41,165 nucleotides of DNA from Terriglobales bacterium (GTDB lineage Bacteria; Acidobacteriota; Terriglobia; Terriglobales; Acidobacteriaceae), in NCBI GenBank assembly GCA_025934025.1, contig JAICYU010000004.1:1-41165 (forward strand), read 5' to 3'. The position numbers and the translations under genes were made by a program. A model generated the notes under the pieces. The model did no database searches, was not told where the DNA came from, and was given only the letters and a program-made list of their open reading frames with translations. Positions 18,094-25,955 of this stretch are shown here, in pieces. Numbering within the stretch: position 1 is the stretch's first letter; the number at the start of each line of letters is the position of its first letter.

Positions 18094-18633
18094 ATGAAAC
18101 GTATTCTTCCTTTATTGATGTTGGTTGCGTTTGCAGCGTCAGCGTGGGCCCAGCAGTCTCTGGGAGAGATCGCGCGCAAGTACCGCGCCCAGAAAAAGCC
18201 TACGTCCACCATCCGCCTGGACGATGACAACATGCCGCGCAAGCTCGACGCCAATCCCGATGAAGATGTGAAAAAGGAGTCGGATTCCGATGATAAGGCT
18301 GCGGCCAACGACCAAGCGAAGAAAGAAGCAACCGACAAAGCAAAGGACGACAAAGACAAGCTGGCTGGCCAAATCAAGGACCAGAAAGAAGAAATTTCCC
18401 GGCTGCAGCGTGAACTGGATGTAACCCAGCGCGAGCAACGCCTGCGGGCGGCCGCTTATTACGCTGACGCCGGAACCCAGCTTCGCGATCAGACCAAGTT
18501 TGCCGACGACAGCCGCAAAGAGCAGGATGAGATTGACAGCAAGAAACAGGCGCTCACCGCTGCCCAGCAAAAACTGGATGATATGCAGGAGCAGGCCCGC
18601 AAATCGGGTGTGCGCACTAACGACAATGAATGA
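18094..18633 (+). CDS. Secreted charged coiled-coil protein, unknown function
   Basis: A clear signal peptide with an Ala-x-Ala-type site (LLMLVAFAASAWAQQ, cleavage near 20) leads to a very charged protein: an Asp/Lys-rich middle (about 55-95) and two helical stretches with heptad character (about 95-135 and 148-170). No enzymatic motif. 179 aa. The lipoprotein gene at 18742 follows on the same strand 108 bases downstream, so they may be expressed together. Possibly a periplasmic structural or envelope protein. Confidence 0.7.
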   Translation: MKRILPLLMLVAFAASAWAQQSLGEIARKYRAQKKPTSTIRLDDDNMPRKLDANPDEDVKKESDSDDKAAANDQAKKEATDKAKDDKDKLAGQIKDQKEEISRLQRELDVTQREQRLRAAAYYADAGTQLRDQTKFADDSRKEQDEIDSKKQALTAAQQKLDDMQEQARKSGVRTNDNE

Positions 18634-18741
18634 TTTTTCATCGTGACTTTGGCCCCGGGTGCGAACGCATTCGGGGTTGATGTTTTAAGCGGCATCATCC
18701 ATTCTCCCCTTCGGTTTCATCTAAACATTGAGGAGCGAGCC

Positions 18742-19344
18742 ATGAGAAGCACGAGATCCGCAGTACTTCTCTTGCTGATAGCCGGATGTCTGGCAGGATG
18801 TGACGAGGGAAACAAGACTTCAAGCGCGCCGACGCAGAAAAAGTCCAACGAATTTGAAACCGGCCGTTTTGCTCTGCAGAAGATGCTTCCTTCAGCCCGG
18901 CTGTGGGCGCCGGACGCTGAACCCATTGAGCTGAAGTCAACCCCCACATCGCAGGACACCGGCCAGGGCGGCAAGTCCGCTAACTGGCGCGCCGTTTTCG
19001 GCTCACCAGGTCGCGGCAAGTCTGAACCGTTTACCTGGAGCGGCATGGCCGATGCGCCTTCCAGAGTGGACCACGGCGTGGAAGACACGTTCAATCCCAA
19101 CAATCGCTCCACCCAACCCTTCGATCTGAATTTTCTCAAGGTTGATACCGACCAGGTGTACGATGTCGCGCAGAAGCATGGTGGCAAAGAGATAACGGAA
19201 AAAGACCCGAAGACCCAGGTCACTTATCTGCTGCAATGGAACGCCCAGGCAGGCGAACTGGAATGGCATGTGATGTATGCGGACCACACTCGGCTAACTG
19301 TACTGGTGGACGCCTCAAGCGCCAGATATCTGAGAAAAGAGTAG
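18742..19344 (+). CDS. Putative lipoprotein, unknown function (200 aa)
   Basis: The start at ATG 18742 is fixed by AGGAG at 18731-18735. The signal has two possible lipoboxes (IAGC at Cys16, LAGC at Cys20), both with a small residue before Cys, so lipidation by Lgt is likely. The mature part begins with a Ser/Lys/Thr-rich linker and continues with a compact domain (LNFLKVDTDQVYDVAQKHGG.., TYLLQWNAQAGELEWHVMY). No known family recognised. The frame upstream of the ATG is open but lacks a binding site. Confidence 0.75.
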   Translation: MRSTRSAVLLLLIAGCLAGCDEGNKTSSAPTQKKSNEFETGRFALQKMLPSARLWAPDAEPIELKSTPTSQDTGQGGKSANWRAVFGSPGRGKSEPFTWSGMADAPSRVDHGVEDTFNPNNRSTQPFDLNFLKVDTDQVYDVAQKHGGKEITEKDPKTQVTYLLQWNAQAGELEWHVMYADHTRLTVLVDASSARYLRKE

Positions 19345-19351
19345 AACCGGC

Positions 19352-20344
19352 TTACTGTTTCGGCACGTAATAGCCCTTTTTTGCGCGGACATGGAGCCTC
19401 TTGCTGTCGGCCACGATTTGGATGGGACGGTACTGGCCATTGGGACTGAACTGATCAGGCTTGTAAGAGACTGAATACTGGCTGCGCAGCTCCTCCTGAA
19501 TATCGCGAAATGCGTCGCTAAGCTGCTCCAGCTTGAAGGGGAAGAAGGCGCGGCCGCCAGTGGCTTCGGCCAGCATTTTCAGATTTTTATCTCCCTGGTC
19601 CTGCATGTCACTGGGATTGGTGCTGATGGTGTACACGATGACCCCGGCGCGCTGGGCCATATCGAGCGCTTCCTGGCGCAGAACACGGCTTTGGTTGTCA
19701 TCGCCGTCAGAGACAATAATGATGGCCTTACGCACGGGAGTGGCGCCCGATTGTTTCAGCAGTTTGTCGCGACAGGCGTAGTAGACTGCGTCCCACATGG
19801 CAGTACCCCCGCCCGGCTGGATCGCCTTGATGCCCTGAGTCAGCTTGTCGAGATCCCCGGTGAAGTCCTGCGTCACATCTGGAACTTCGTCGAAAGCAAG
19901 AACAAAAGCGCGGTCAGTGCGCGGCCGAATAATCTGCTGCAGGAACTCGCTGGCTGCCTGCTGTTCAAACAGAAACCGCTCGCGGATTGAATTGCTGGCA
20001 TCAATCAGCAGGCCCACACGAAGCGGCAGGTCTGTTTCGGCTTCGAAGGCCGTGATCTGGCGTGGAGGAAGGCTGTTGTCGAGAATCTTGAAATCGGTCT
20101 GCTTTAAATCGCGCACAAATTTGCCGTGCTTATCGGTAACCGTAAAAATGACGTTCACTTCGTCGGCGCGGGAGACGAATTTGTACGGAGTGTCCGGTCC
20201 GGGCTTGGTATCAGCAGTCGCGCTGGTGGCGGGCGTGGGCGCGGCTAAAGGCGCAGCGCCGGAACTGGGCTCTTGGGAGTAGCAGCTCAGCGCGCTACAC
20301 AGCAGTAAAACAGGCAGCTGAACGCGAAACATGGCGGTACACAT
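19352..20344 (-). CDS. Secreted VWA-domain protein (acidobacterial VWFA-related type), copy 2
   Basis: An N-terminal signal (about 1-22) and a short Pro/Ala/Thr-rich linker precede a VWA domain. The MIDAS motif DASNS (D115, S117, S119), the later FDEVPDVTQDF and PGGGTAMWDAVY (third MIDAS Thr region) and VSDGDDN are present, so metal-dependent binding is plausible. The C-terminus ends QYSVSYKPDQFSPNGQYR..I.....KRLHVRAKKGYYVP, typical of this acidobacterial family. It lies directly downstream of its paralogue (20416-21414). Start could be ATG 20344 or ATG 20332; neither has a strong binding site. Role: probably adhesion or protein binding outside the cytoplasm. Confidence 0.88.
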   Translation of the reverse strand: MCTAMFRVQLPVLLLCSALSCYSQEPSSGAAPLAAPTPATSATADTKPGPDTPYKFVSRADEVNVIFTVTDKHGKFVRDLKQTDFKILDNSLPPRQITAFEAETDLPLRVGLLIDASNSIRERFLFEQQAASEFLQQIIRPRTDRAFVLAFDEVPDVTQDFTGDLDKLTQGIKAIQPGGGTAMWDAVYYACRDKLLKQSGATPVRKAIIIVSDGDDNQSRVLRQEALDMAQRAGVIVYTISTNPSDMQDQGDKNLKMLAEATGGRAFFPFKLEQLSDAFRDIQEELRSQYSVSYKPDQFSPNGQYRPIQIVADSKRLHVRAKKGYYVPKQ

Positions 20345-20415
20345 CGGCTGCTTACATTATAGGGGAATCGGCGACGCGCCGACATCGCCTTCGGCAGAAG
20401 GAATGGTCACCCCCG

Positions 20416-21414
20416 CTACTGCTTGGGTACGTAATAACCCCGTTTGGCGCGCACGCGGTACTTCTTGTTCTCCGCCATGATCTGGATGGGGCGATACTCC
20501 CCGCCGAGTGTATCGAACTGCTCCGGTTTGTACGAGATTGAATATTGGCTGCGCAGTTCTTCGCGAATATCGCGGAATGCGTCAGTAAGGTCGTGCAGCT
20601 TGGCGGGGAAGAACGCGCGCCCGCCGGTGGAGTCGGCCAGCGCTTTCAGGTTGTGGTCACCGCTGTCCAGAATATTGTTCATATTGGTGCTTACGGTATA
20701 GATGATGACGCCCGCTCGCTGTGCCATGTCTACTGCTTGAGCGCGGCTTAGGCGGCTCTGGTTGTCCGCGCCGTCAGAAACCACAACGATTGCCTTGCGG
20801 AAGCTTTGATCGGGCGAGTCAGGACGTTCCTGCATCAGCTTGTCATGGCAAGCGGAATACACAGCGTCCCACAGTGCGGTCCCGCCGCCGGGACGAATCT
20901 GGTGAAGTCCCCGAGTGAGTTTCACCAGATCACTGGTGAATTCCTGGGTGACGTCGTTGTGATCGTCAAAGGCCAAGACAAAAGCTTTGTCAGTCTGCGG
21001 ACGAATGATTTGCCGCAAGAACTCTGAGGCTGCGCGCTGCTCAAACGTGAACCGATCGGTGATGGAGTCGCTTGCGTCAATCAGAAGGCCGACGCGCAGC
21101 GGCATATTGGTTTCCGCTTCAAAATTCATGATCTGACGCGGAGGAAGGTTGTTGTCCAGGACCTTGAACTGTGTCTCCCGCAAATCTTTGATGAAGTGGT
21201 TGTGCTTGTCTGTGACGGTGAAGATCACGTTCACTTCGTCGGTGCGGGTGCGGAATATCTGCAGCGGCTGGTCCGGACTGCTGATCATGGCCGTGGTGGT
21301 TCCTGCAGGAAATGCATTAGCCGTTGCAGGTGGCTGCGCCTGCGCGAATCCCAAGCTGCCCGTCAGCAGCAGCACTGAAGAGACGAGTATTCTCCGGGAA
21401 GACTTTGCGGTCAT
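20416..21414 (-). CDS. Secreted VWA-domain protein (acidobacterial VWFA-related type), copy 1
   Basis: Same layout as the gene at 19352-20344: signal peptide (1-26), short linker, VWA domain with DASDS (D113), AFDDHNDVTQEF, PGGGTALWDAVYSAC, VVSDGADNQSR, and the QYSISYKPEQF..VRAKRGYYVP ending. ATG 21414 has GAGGAA close upstream. It starts only 9 bases after the rluD stop, so rluD and the two VWA genes probably form one transcription unit. The pair is a recent tandem duplication, judged from extensive shared segments (TVTDKH, LPPRQI, IIRP.TD.AFVLAFD). Confidence 0.88.
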   Translation of the reverse strand: MTAKSSRRILVSSVLLLTGSLGFAQAQPPATANAFPAGTTTAMISSPDQPLQIFRTRTDEVNVIFTVTDKHNHFIKDLRETQFKVLDNNLPPRQIMNFEAETNMPLRVGLLIDASDSITDRFTFEQRAASEFLRQIIRPQTDKAFVLAFDDHNDVTQEFTSDLVKLTRGLHQIRPGGGTALWDAVYSACHDKLMQERPDSPDQSFRKAIVVVSDGADNQSRLSRAQAVDMAQRAGVIIYTVSTNMNNILDSGDHNLKALADSTGGRAFFPAKLHDLTDAFRDIREELRSQYSISYKPEQFDTLGGEYRPIQIMAENKKYRVRAKRGYYVPKQ

Positions 21415-21423
21415 TAGTTCCTC

Positions 21424-22410
21424 TTAGTCCCTTATGCACCGGAGAAACGCCTGCAACTCTGCCGGCAAGGGTTGGTTAAACGAAAGGCGCGTGTTCTTTA
21501 TTGGATGCTCAAATTGTAGCCCGGAACTGTGAAGAAAGTGCCTCCCCAGAGATGCCGATTTTGATGCTGTACCTAAGTAACCCGGCTCGCGGGTTGCCCC
21601 GGACGCGCCGTAAAGAGTGTCGCCGGCCACCGGATGTCCAACAGAGGAAAGGTGAACACGAATCTGGTGGGTGCGTCCGGTTTCGATCTTCACCTCCAGC
21701 AGAGAGAACTTGCCATGCTTACCTTCGTAACGCTCCAGGACCTTCCAGTGAGTTACAGCAGCGCGGCCTTGTGAGCGGCGGGTGGTCATACGCTCTCGCC
21801 GCCGCAGGTCGCGAGAGATGGGATCGGTGATTGTGCCCTGTTCCTGAGGCATCCAGCCATGTATCAGCGCGAGATAAGTCTTGTGGACTTCGTGACGGGA
21901 GAACTGTTCTGCCATCTTGCGGTGAACTTGGTCATGTTTGGCGACGATCATCAAACCGCTGGTTTCCTTATCCAAACGATGGACAATTCCCGGCCTCAAT
22001 TCGCCTCCTGTTTGCGAGAGCGAACCAAAGCGATGCAGCAGAGCGTTCACCAATGTTCCACGGCTGCCACTCTCGTTTTTTCCCGAGCCGGCGTGAACGG
22101 TCATGCCTGCCGATTTGTTGATCACAGCTAGGTCCTCGTCTTCATAAACTACGTCGAGGGGAATGTTTTCTGCGAATGCTTTCAGCGGGGGCAGTTCAAC
22201 TTTGCCGGTAATCGCAATATGCTCGCCGCCTCTCAAGTGCTGAGAAGGCTTAGGAGACTCGCCGTTGAGGGTGACCTTGTTCTGCTCAATCAACTGCCGG
22301 ATGCGGACGCGGCTTACGTCCGGTAACTCCGCCGCCAGCCAGACATCGAGCCGTTTTCCTGCGGCTTCTGAGGGAACAACGAATTCTTTCAGGTGGGCGG
22401 ATTGAGACAC
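21424..22410 (-). CDS. rluD: RluA-family pseudouridine synthase (RluD-like)
   Basis: Converts uridines of 23S rRNA (or tRNA) to pseudouridine. Residues about 12-75 form an S4-type RNA-binding domain (RLDVWLAAELPDVSRVRIRQLI..NKVTLNG). The catalytic domain has the family motif GIVHRLDKETSG with catalytic D147, and the late KIETGRTHQIRVHLSS.GHP..GD..YG. Length 328 aa fits RluD more than RluA or RluC, but the exact target site is inferred. Starts at GTG 22410. Confidence 0.92.
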   Translation of the reverse strand: MSQSAHLKEFVVPSEAAGKRLDVWLAAELPDVSRVRIRQLIEQNKVTLNGESPKPSQHLRGGEHIAITGKVELPPLKAFAENIPLDVVYEDEDLAVINKSAGMTVHAGSGKNESGSRGTLVNALLHRFGSLSQTGGELRPGIVHRLDKETSGLMIVAKHDQVHRKMAEQFSRHEVHKTYLALIHGWMPQEQGTITDPISRDLRRRERMTTRRSQGRAAVTHWKVLERYEGKHGKFSLLEVKIETGRTHQIRVHLSSVGHPVAGDTLYGASGATREPGYLGTASKSASLGRHFLHSSGLQFEHPIKNTRLSFNQPLPAELQAFLRCIRD

Positions 22411-22526
22411 TGAGCTGAATTGTAGAGAAGCACCCGGAACAGCGGCAACATGCGTTACCTAAGGGTGAAAAAAGCTGTGTTGCACTTGCCATCTACTCTG
22501 CTTTTCTTTAGCATCAATCGAGACAA

Positions 22527-22549
22527 CCGGCCTGCAAAGCAGGTGCCGG
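22527..22549 (-). terminator. Hairpin at the 3' end of the putative 6S RNA
   Basis: On the reverse strand CCGG, CCTGC-TTT-GCAGG and CCGG form a stacked hairpin with a 2-base bulge. Only a weak T-containing tail follows, so it may be an imperfect terminator. Confidence 0.4.
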
Positions 22550-22554
22550 ATGGT

Positions 22555-22730
22555 TCCCGTTATTTGAACCGATATTCAAATGAACAGGGGGCTTGACTCG
22601 TAAACACGGCTCGGTGCGCGAGGTTCCGCCAGTACGGAAATGCCTAAAGAGCCGCGGCAGGTTCCCACCGTCTACCGACGGGTTCATTAACGGCCCATTC
22701 GCACGGCCCCGCGGGTCGGTTTCGCTATTT
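22555..22730 (-). ncRNA. ssrS: Probable 6S RNA
   Basis: Located directly downstream of zapA on the same strand, the place where 6S RNA is encoded in many bacteria; 6S binds and sequesters sigma70 RNA polymerase in stationary phase. The ~175-base stretch has no gene. The strand can close terminally (AACCGA with TCGGTT), has a GTGCG/CGCAC inner helix and internal hairpins (CCGTC-GGTA-GACGG), surrounding a large open central region, as expected for 6S. The ends are estimates and the fold was not computed. Confidence 0.55.
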
Positions 22731-22803
22731 CTGCTGATAGTTAGTTGATCTAACCAGCGCAAGAAGTGTCAGGGCATGACTTTAGTCGTGCCGCCTGCTC
22801 TAG

Positions 22804-22829
22804 GAAAAGAAAAAAGGGCTCTTAGCCCT
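22804..22829 (-). terminator. Rho-independent terminator of zapA
   Basis: On the reverse strand AGGGCT, a 3-base loop and AGCCCT are followed by TTTTTTCTTTT, 24 bases after the zapA stop. Confidence 0.9.
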
Positions 22830-22852
22830 GGCAAAGAAGCAAGCCGTCTGCT

Positions 22853-23185
22853 CTAGCCCGCTCTGCGTCCATCTTCCAACACTTCATCGAGCGCTCCCGC
22901 CAAAACTCCCGCCCGCTGGCGGTATTCCGAAGCAAGCAGGTCGTACTTTTTCTTGAGGATGTGATATTCGTCGGCAATATTGAGCGCGGCCAGAACGGCG
23001 AGGCGCAGCGAGTCAATTGTGGAAGTCTGCCCGGCGACGTTGCGCATCTTGGAATCCACGAACTCCGCCAGCTTGGTGATGTACTCCGCATCTACTCCGC
23101 GCAGGTTGTAAACCTGGTCGTAGATCTCCACTCGGATGGAAGAATTGGTTGAGGCTGATTGTGTGGCCAAGCTGCTCTCCTTCAA
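22853..23185 (-). CDS. zapA: Cell division protein ZapA
   Basis: A 110-residue Z-ring stabiliser. The N-terminal globular part shows VEIYDQVYNLRGVDAEYITKLAEFVDSKM, characteristic of ZapA, followed by LRLAVLAALNIADEYHILKKKYD and a C-terminal helix for dimer/tetramer formation. It bundles FtsZ filaments. A ZapB-like coiled-coil gene and ybjQ precede it on the same strand, and a terminator follows. Confidence 0.9.
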   Translation of the reverse strand: MKESSLATQSASTNSSIRVEIYDQVYNLRGVDAEYITKLAEFVDSKMRNVAGQTSTIDSLRLAVLAALNIADEYHILKKKYDLLASEYRQRAGVLAGALDEVLEDGRRAG

Positions 23186-23231
23186 CTGCTTCTGCGATTA
23201 TGCTTTGCTTGCGGCCAGAATCAAGAACTTT

Positions 23232-23576
23232 CTATGTTCGTTTTTGCTCGACGACCACAGCAGTTCCATAGGCCAGGACTTCAGTCACGCCCTGCATGAT
23301 CTCCGTGGCATCGTAGCGAACCCCGATCACTGCATTGGCTCCGAGTTGTGAGGCATGATCCAGCATGACCTCGAAAGCCTCTCCGCGAGTTTTTTCGCAG
23401 AGATTCGTCAGCAGGCTGATATTGCCTCCGACCAGCGTTTGCAGGCTCGCACCGATGGTGCCAAAGACCGATCGCGAGCGAACAATGATTCCGCGCACGA
23501 CGCCCAGGCTGCGCACAACCTGGAACCCCGGCAGCTCGAACTGCGTGGTTGTCATGGGATGCGGAATCACTGACAT
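23232..23576 (-). CDS. ybjQ: YbjQ-family protein (UPF0145, heavy-metal-binding fold)
   Basis: A 114-residue protein whose core matches the YbjQ/UPF0145 family: [16 protein letters not shown]...[47 protein letters not shown]. These form pentameric beta-rich rings of unclear function; some are linked to metal binding. ATG 23576 or the internal ATG at residue 8 may be the true start. Between the zapB-like gene and zapA in the same orientation, with gaps of about 46 bases. Confidence 0.88.
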   Translation of the reverse strand: MSVIPHPMTTTQFELPGFQVVRSLGVVRGIIVRSRSVFGTIGASLQTLVGGNISLLTNLCEKTRGEAFEVMLDHASQLGANAVIGVRYDATEIMQGVTEVLAYGTAVVVEQKRT

Positions 23577-23622
23577 TGCGCTCCACCTTTCTCGCGCGAC
23601 TCAAGACACGGGCGAAGAGTCT

Positions 23623-23919
23623 CTAGGCCTGCTCTACCAGGCTATCAATCTGCTTGAGCATCTTCTCCACACGGCCGCGTACTTCCTCGCGCTCCTTGCG
23701 CAATGTCACTACTTCAGAGCGCAGCATCTCCAGCTCTTCTTCGCGCTGCTCCAGTTGCTCGCGCAGGCGGTTGGAGTCGCGCTCGGCGGCGGACTTGGCT
23801 TCGCGGGCGGATTTTAGCAGCTCAATGGCTTTGTAGATTTTTTCTTCCAGCGCAGGGAAGTCCTCGCCCGCACTGCGGTCGGATTCAGTTTCAAATTCTC
23901 TGACAGCTTTAAAAGACAT
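23623..23919 (-). CDS. ZapB-like coiled-coil protein
   Basis: 98 residues, almost entirely a Glu/Arg/Leu-rich coiled coil (about 24-92: LEEKIYKAIELL, LREQLEQREEELEMLRSEVVTLRKEREEV). Size, composition and position just upstream of ybjQ-zapA suggest a ZapB-type partner that links ZapA to the division apparatus. Coiled coils are hard to assign by sequence alone, so the name rests mostly on context. Confidence 0.65.
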   Translation of the reverse strand: MSFKAVREFETESDRSAGEDFPALEEKIYKAIELLKSAREAKSAAERDSNRLREQLEQREEELEMLRSEVVTLRKEREEVRGRVEKMLKQIDSLVEQA

Positions 23920-24124
23920 GTTTACTCACCGCTTCCGTAACGATGAGCGAAGTATAGCGCAAGAGAAGCTGTGGAAAAGAAGCATTCAGCACCCAGCCCA
24001 TTTGGAACTCATCGCCGAAAATGCCGGAATTGCTAAACAACCTAAATTAAACGGCAACACCGGCAGAAGCAGTTGATTTTCAATTTTCAATCTTTGGCAA
24101 TTGTGGCAATCGCACACAATGGGC

Positions 24125-24153
24125 TGAATGCTGAGTGCTGACTGCTGAGTGCT
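24125..24153. repeat. Short tandem GCTGAGTGCTGACT repeat
   Basis: Near-perfect repeats of TGCTGAGTGCTGACTGC, between the membrane-protein gene and the ZapB-like gene. The same kind of unit (GACTGCTGACTGCTGACTGC) occurs at about 5171-5190 inside nrdJ. Confidence 0.6.
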
Positions 24154-24156
24154 GGA

Positions 24157-24591
24157 TCACGCTGCTCTTTCTTCCACCCGCTCCTGCTGGTTCCGTTCGC
24201 CGGTACCCGTGAAGTCGGTGAGACCGGTGACTGCGGCCAGGCTCATGCCTTGTACGCGGAAGAAGCGCGACTCAGGTTCATCGGCGAAGTGCATCATGTC
24301 CGGCAGGCTGGAGATCAGGCCGGTCATGCCGAAATCAATTGCGCCATGCGTCTCGAAACTAATGGCATCCGCAACCCCGTCCGGATATCTCGTGAGCAGA
24401 GCGACCGTGGTTTCGGCAGCGCCGCAACCGAGGCTGCACAGCGCTGCGCGCTTGTTCCTCTTCCAGAAGAATCCTGCCATGGCCAAGAAGGAAGCTGCCA
24501 TTGCATAGTCAATGATGGCGTGGGCTTTGGGTCCGATGACGCTTGGCATCTTGTTGGTGGCCCAGCGCGTAGCTTGATCGAGGAATGGCAT
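24157..24591 (-). CDS. Small membrane protein, unknown function (144 aa)
   Basis: Hydrophobic segments at about residues 22-40 (AHAIIDYAMAASFLAMAGFF), 50-65 (AALCSLGCGAAETTVALL) and a Gly-rich part near 84-95 indicate two to three membrane spans. The repeated HAIIDY / HGAIDFG pattern around polar residues recalls SPW-repeat-type membrane proteins, but this is weak. Isolated between the zapB-like gene and the aminotransferase. Function unknown. Confidence 0.65.
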   Translation of the reverse strand: MPFLDQATRWATNKMPSVIGPKAHAIIDYAMAASFLAMAGFFWKRNKRAALCSLGCGAAETTVALLTRYPDGVADAISFETHGAIDFGMTGLISSLPDMMHFADEPESRFFRVQGMSLAAVTGLTDFTGTGERNQQERVEERAA

Positions 24592-24680
24592 GAGTCTCTC
24601 CTGAAAGTGCGGTCTATCAGGAAAGATGGAGGGCGGTGGGGCGGAGTTGTCTAGTCTTCACGGCTCACCAACCTGGAGGA

Positions 24681-24763
24681 TTAACCGCAAAGTACGCAAA
24701 GAACGCGACGAAACACCAACTCAATTCTGCTTTGCGACCTTTGCGTCCGTTGCGGTGAGAAAT
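24681..24763. repeat. CGCAAAG-type intergenic palindrome
   Basis: AACCGCAAAGTACGCAAAG on one side and CTTTGCGACCTTTGCGTCC...GCGGT on the other form an imperfect inverted repeat downstream of the aminotransferase. Related elements lie at 36808-36853 and 29598-29656. Confidence 0.6.
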
Positions 24764-24785
24764 CAGCGATGGCTGAGCTGCTTGT

Positions 24786-25913
24786 CTACTCTTTCAGCGC
24801 CGGCAACTTGTCCCACACTGCCCAGAACTGCTTCATCTGCTCCGGAGTGCCGAGCGAGATGCGAGCGTAAGTATCCATGGGCGGAAATGGCCGGCCGATC
24901 AGAATATTGTTGTGCTTGAAATGCTCGATCACTGTCTTCACCGGACGGTAAGTATTGATCATCACAAAATTCGTCCATGACGGAATTGGCCGCAGCTTGC
25001 GTTTTGCCGCTTCGTGCATGAATGTCTCGCGGTCGTTGGCGTTGCGCAACATCGCAATCTGCCGTTCGTCATCGTCGTCGAGCGAGGCAAGAGCGCAGCG
25101 CAGCGCGAAGATGTTGGCGCTGTCTTCCTGCTTGTGGCGCGCGATCAGCTTCGCCGTGGTGGGCGACGTGACGGCATACCCCATGCGCAGTCCGGCAAGA
25201 CCGTAGATTTTTGAGAAAGTTCGAGCGACGATGACGCGGTCCAGGTTTACCGGATGGTCGGCAAACGAGATGTAGTCGGCGGCCACGGGAACAAAGTCGT
25301 GGTAGGCCTCGTCCATCAGCACGTAAACACCTTCGGGCAATTCGCGGACGAGATTCTCCAGCGTTCGCCGCGGCGTGAGACTGCCGGTCGGGTTGTTGGG
25401 GTTGCAGATGTAAATAAGCCCGCCGTTCTTCTGCGCTTCGCTCTGCATGGCCGCGGTGTGGTGGGCCCAGGTATCAGAGACCAGCTCAACTTTCACCACC
25501 TCGGCGCCCGCTGCTTTGCCGTAACCGTCAATCGCTTCAAACGTGGGCAAGGCCATAATGAGCTTCCGGTTCGGCCCAGTGAAAGCGCTGGCGCATATCT
25601 TGAGGATCTCGGTGGACCCGCAACCGAGGACGATGTGGTCAGGTGTGACATTATGCAGCTTTGCTATGCGGGCACGCAGGCGTTCAACCTCGCTGTCGGG
25701 GTAACGGTTTGCGTCCTGAAACGGGTTGGACAGGGCGGCCACGCTGGGGAACGGCCCGTAAGCATTCTCATTGCTGTTGAGCAGGATTGGCCCGCCGGGC
25801 TGCTGCTTGCGCTGCGGCTCCACCCAGGCAAGCAAGTCGGCAGGAAAACTCGATGAGGCTGCCACGGCCGCAGACAGGCCTGCAGCTTTAAAGAATGAAC
25901 GGCGAGAGATCAT
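24786..25913 (-). CDS. Tat-signal PLP-dependent aminotransferase (HisC-like)
   Basis: A fold-type I aminotransferase of 375 residues. The N-terminus has the twin-arginine signal RRSFFK (residues 4-9) plus an Ala-rich hydrophobic stretch, which predicts export by the Tat system. Catalytic features: NSNENAYGP (substrate/PLP region), YPDSE, NPNNPTG (170-176), D201 and the PLP-binding Lys235 in ARTFSKIYGLAGLR. This order matches histidinol-phosphate / aromatic-amino-acid aminotransferases. Exported aminotransferases are unusual; whether it acts on aromatic amino acids is an inference from family and from its position 43 bases after pheT. Confidence 0.85.
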   Translation of the reverse strand: MISRRSFFKAAGLSAAVAASSSFPADLLAWVEPQRKQQPGGPILLNSNENAYGPFPSVAALSNPFQDANRYPDSEVERLRARIAKLHNVTPDHIVLGCGSTEILKICASAFTGPNRKLIMALPTFEAIDGYGKAAGAEVVKVELVSDTWAHHTAAMQSEAQKNGGLIYICNPNNPTGSLTPRRTLENLVRELPEGVYVLMDEAYHDFVPVAADYISFADHPVNLDRVIVARTFSKIYGLAGLRMGYAVTSPTTAKLIARHKQEDSANIFALRCALASLDDDDERQIAMLRNANDRETFMHEAAKRKLRPIPSWTNFVMINTYRPVKTVIEHFKHNNILIGRPFPPMDTYARISLGTPEQMKQFWAVWDKLPALKE

Positions 25914-25955
25914 GGGCGGGATTTTACGACGAAGAGTTCCTGCTTCGCTATCAGG

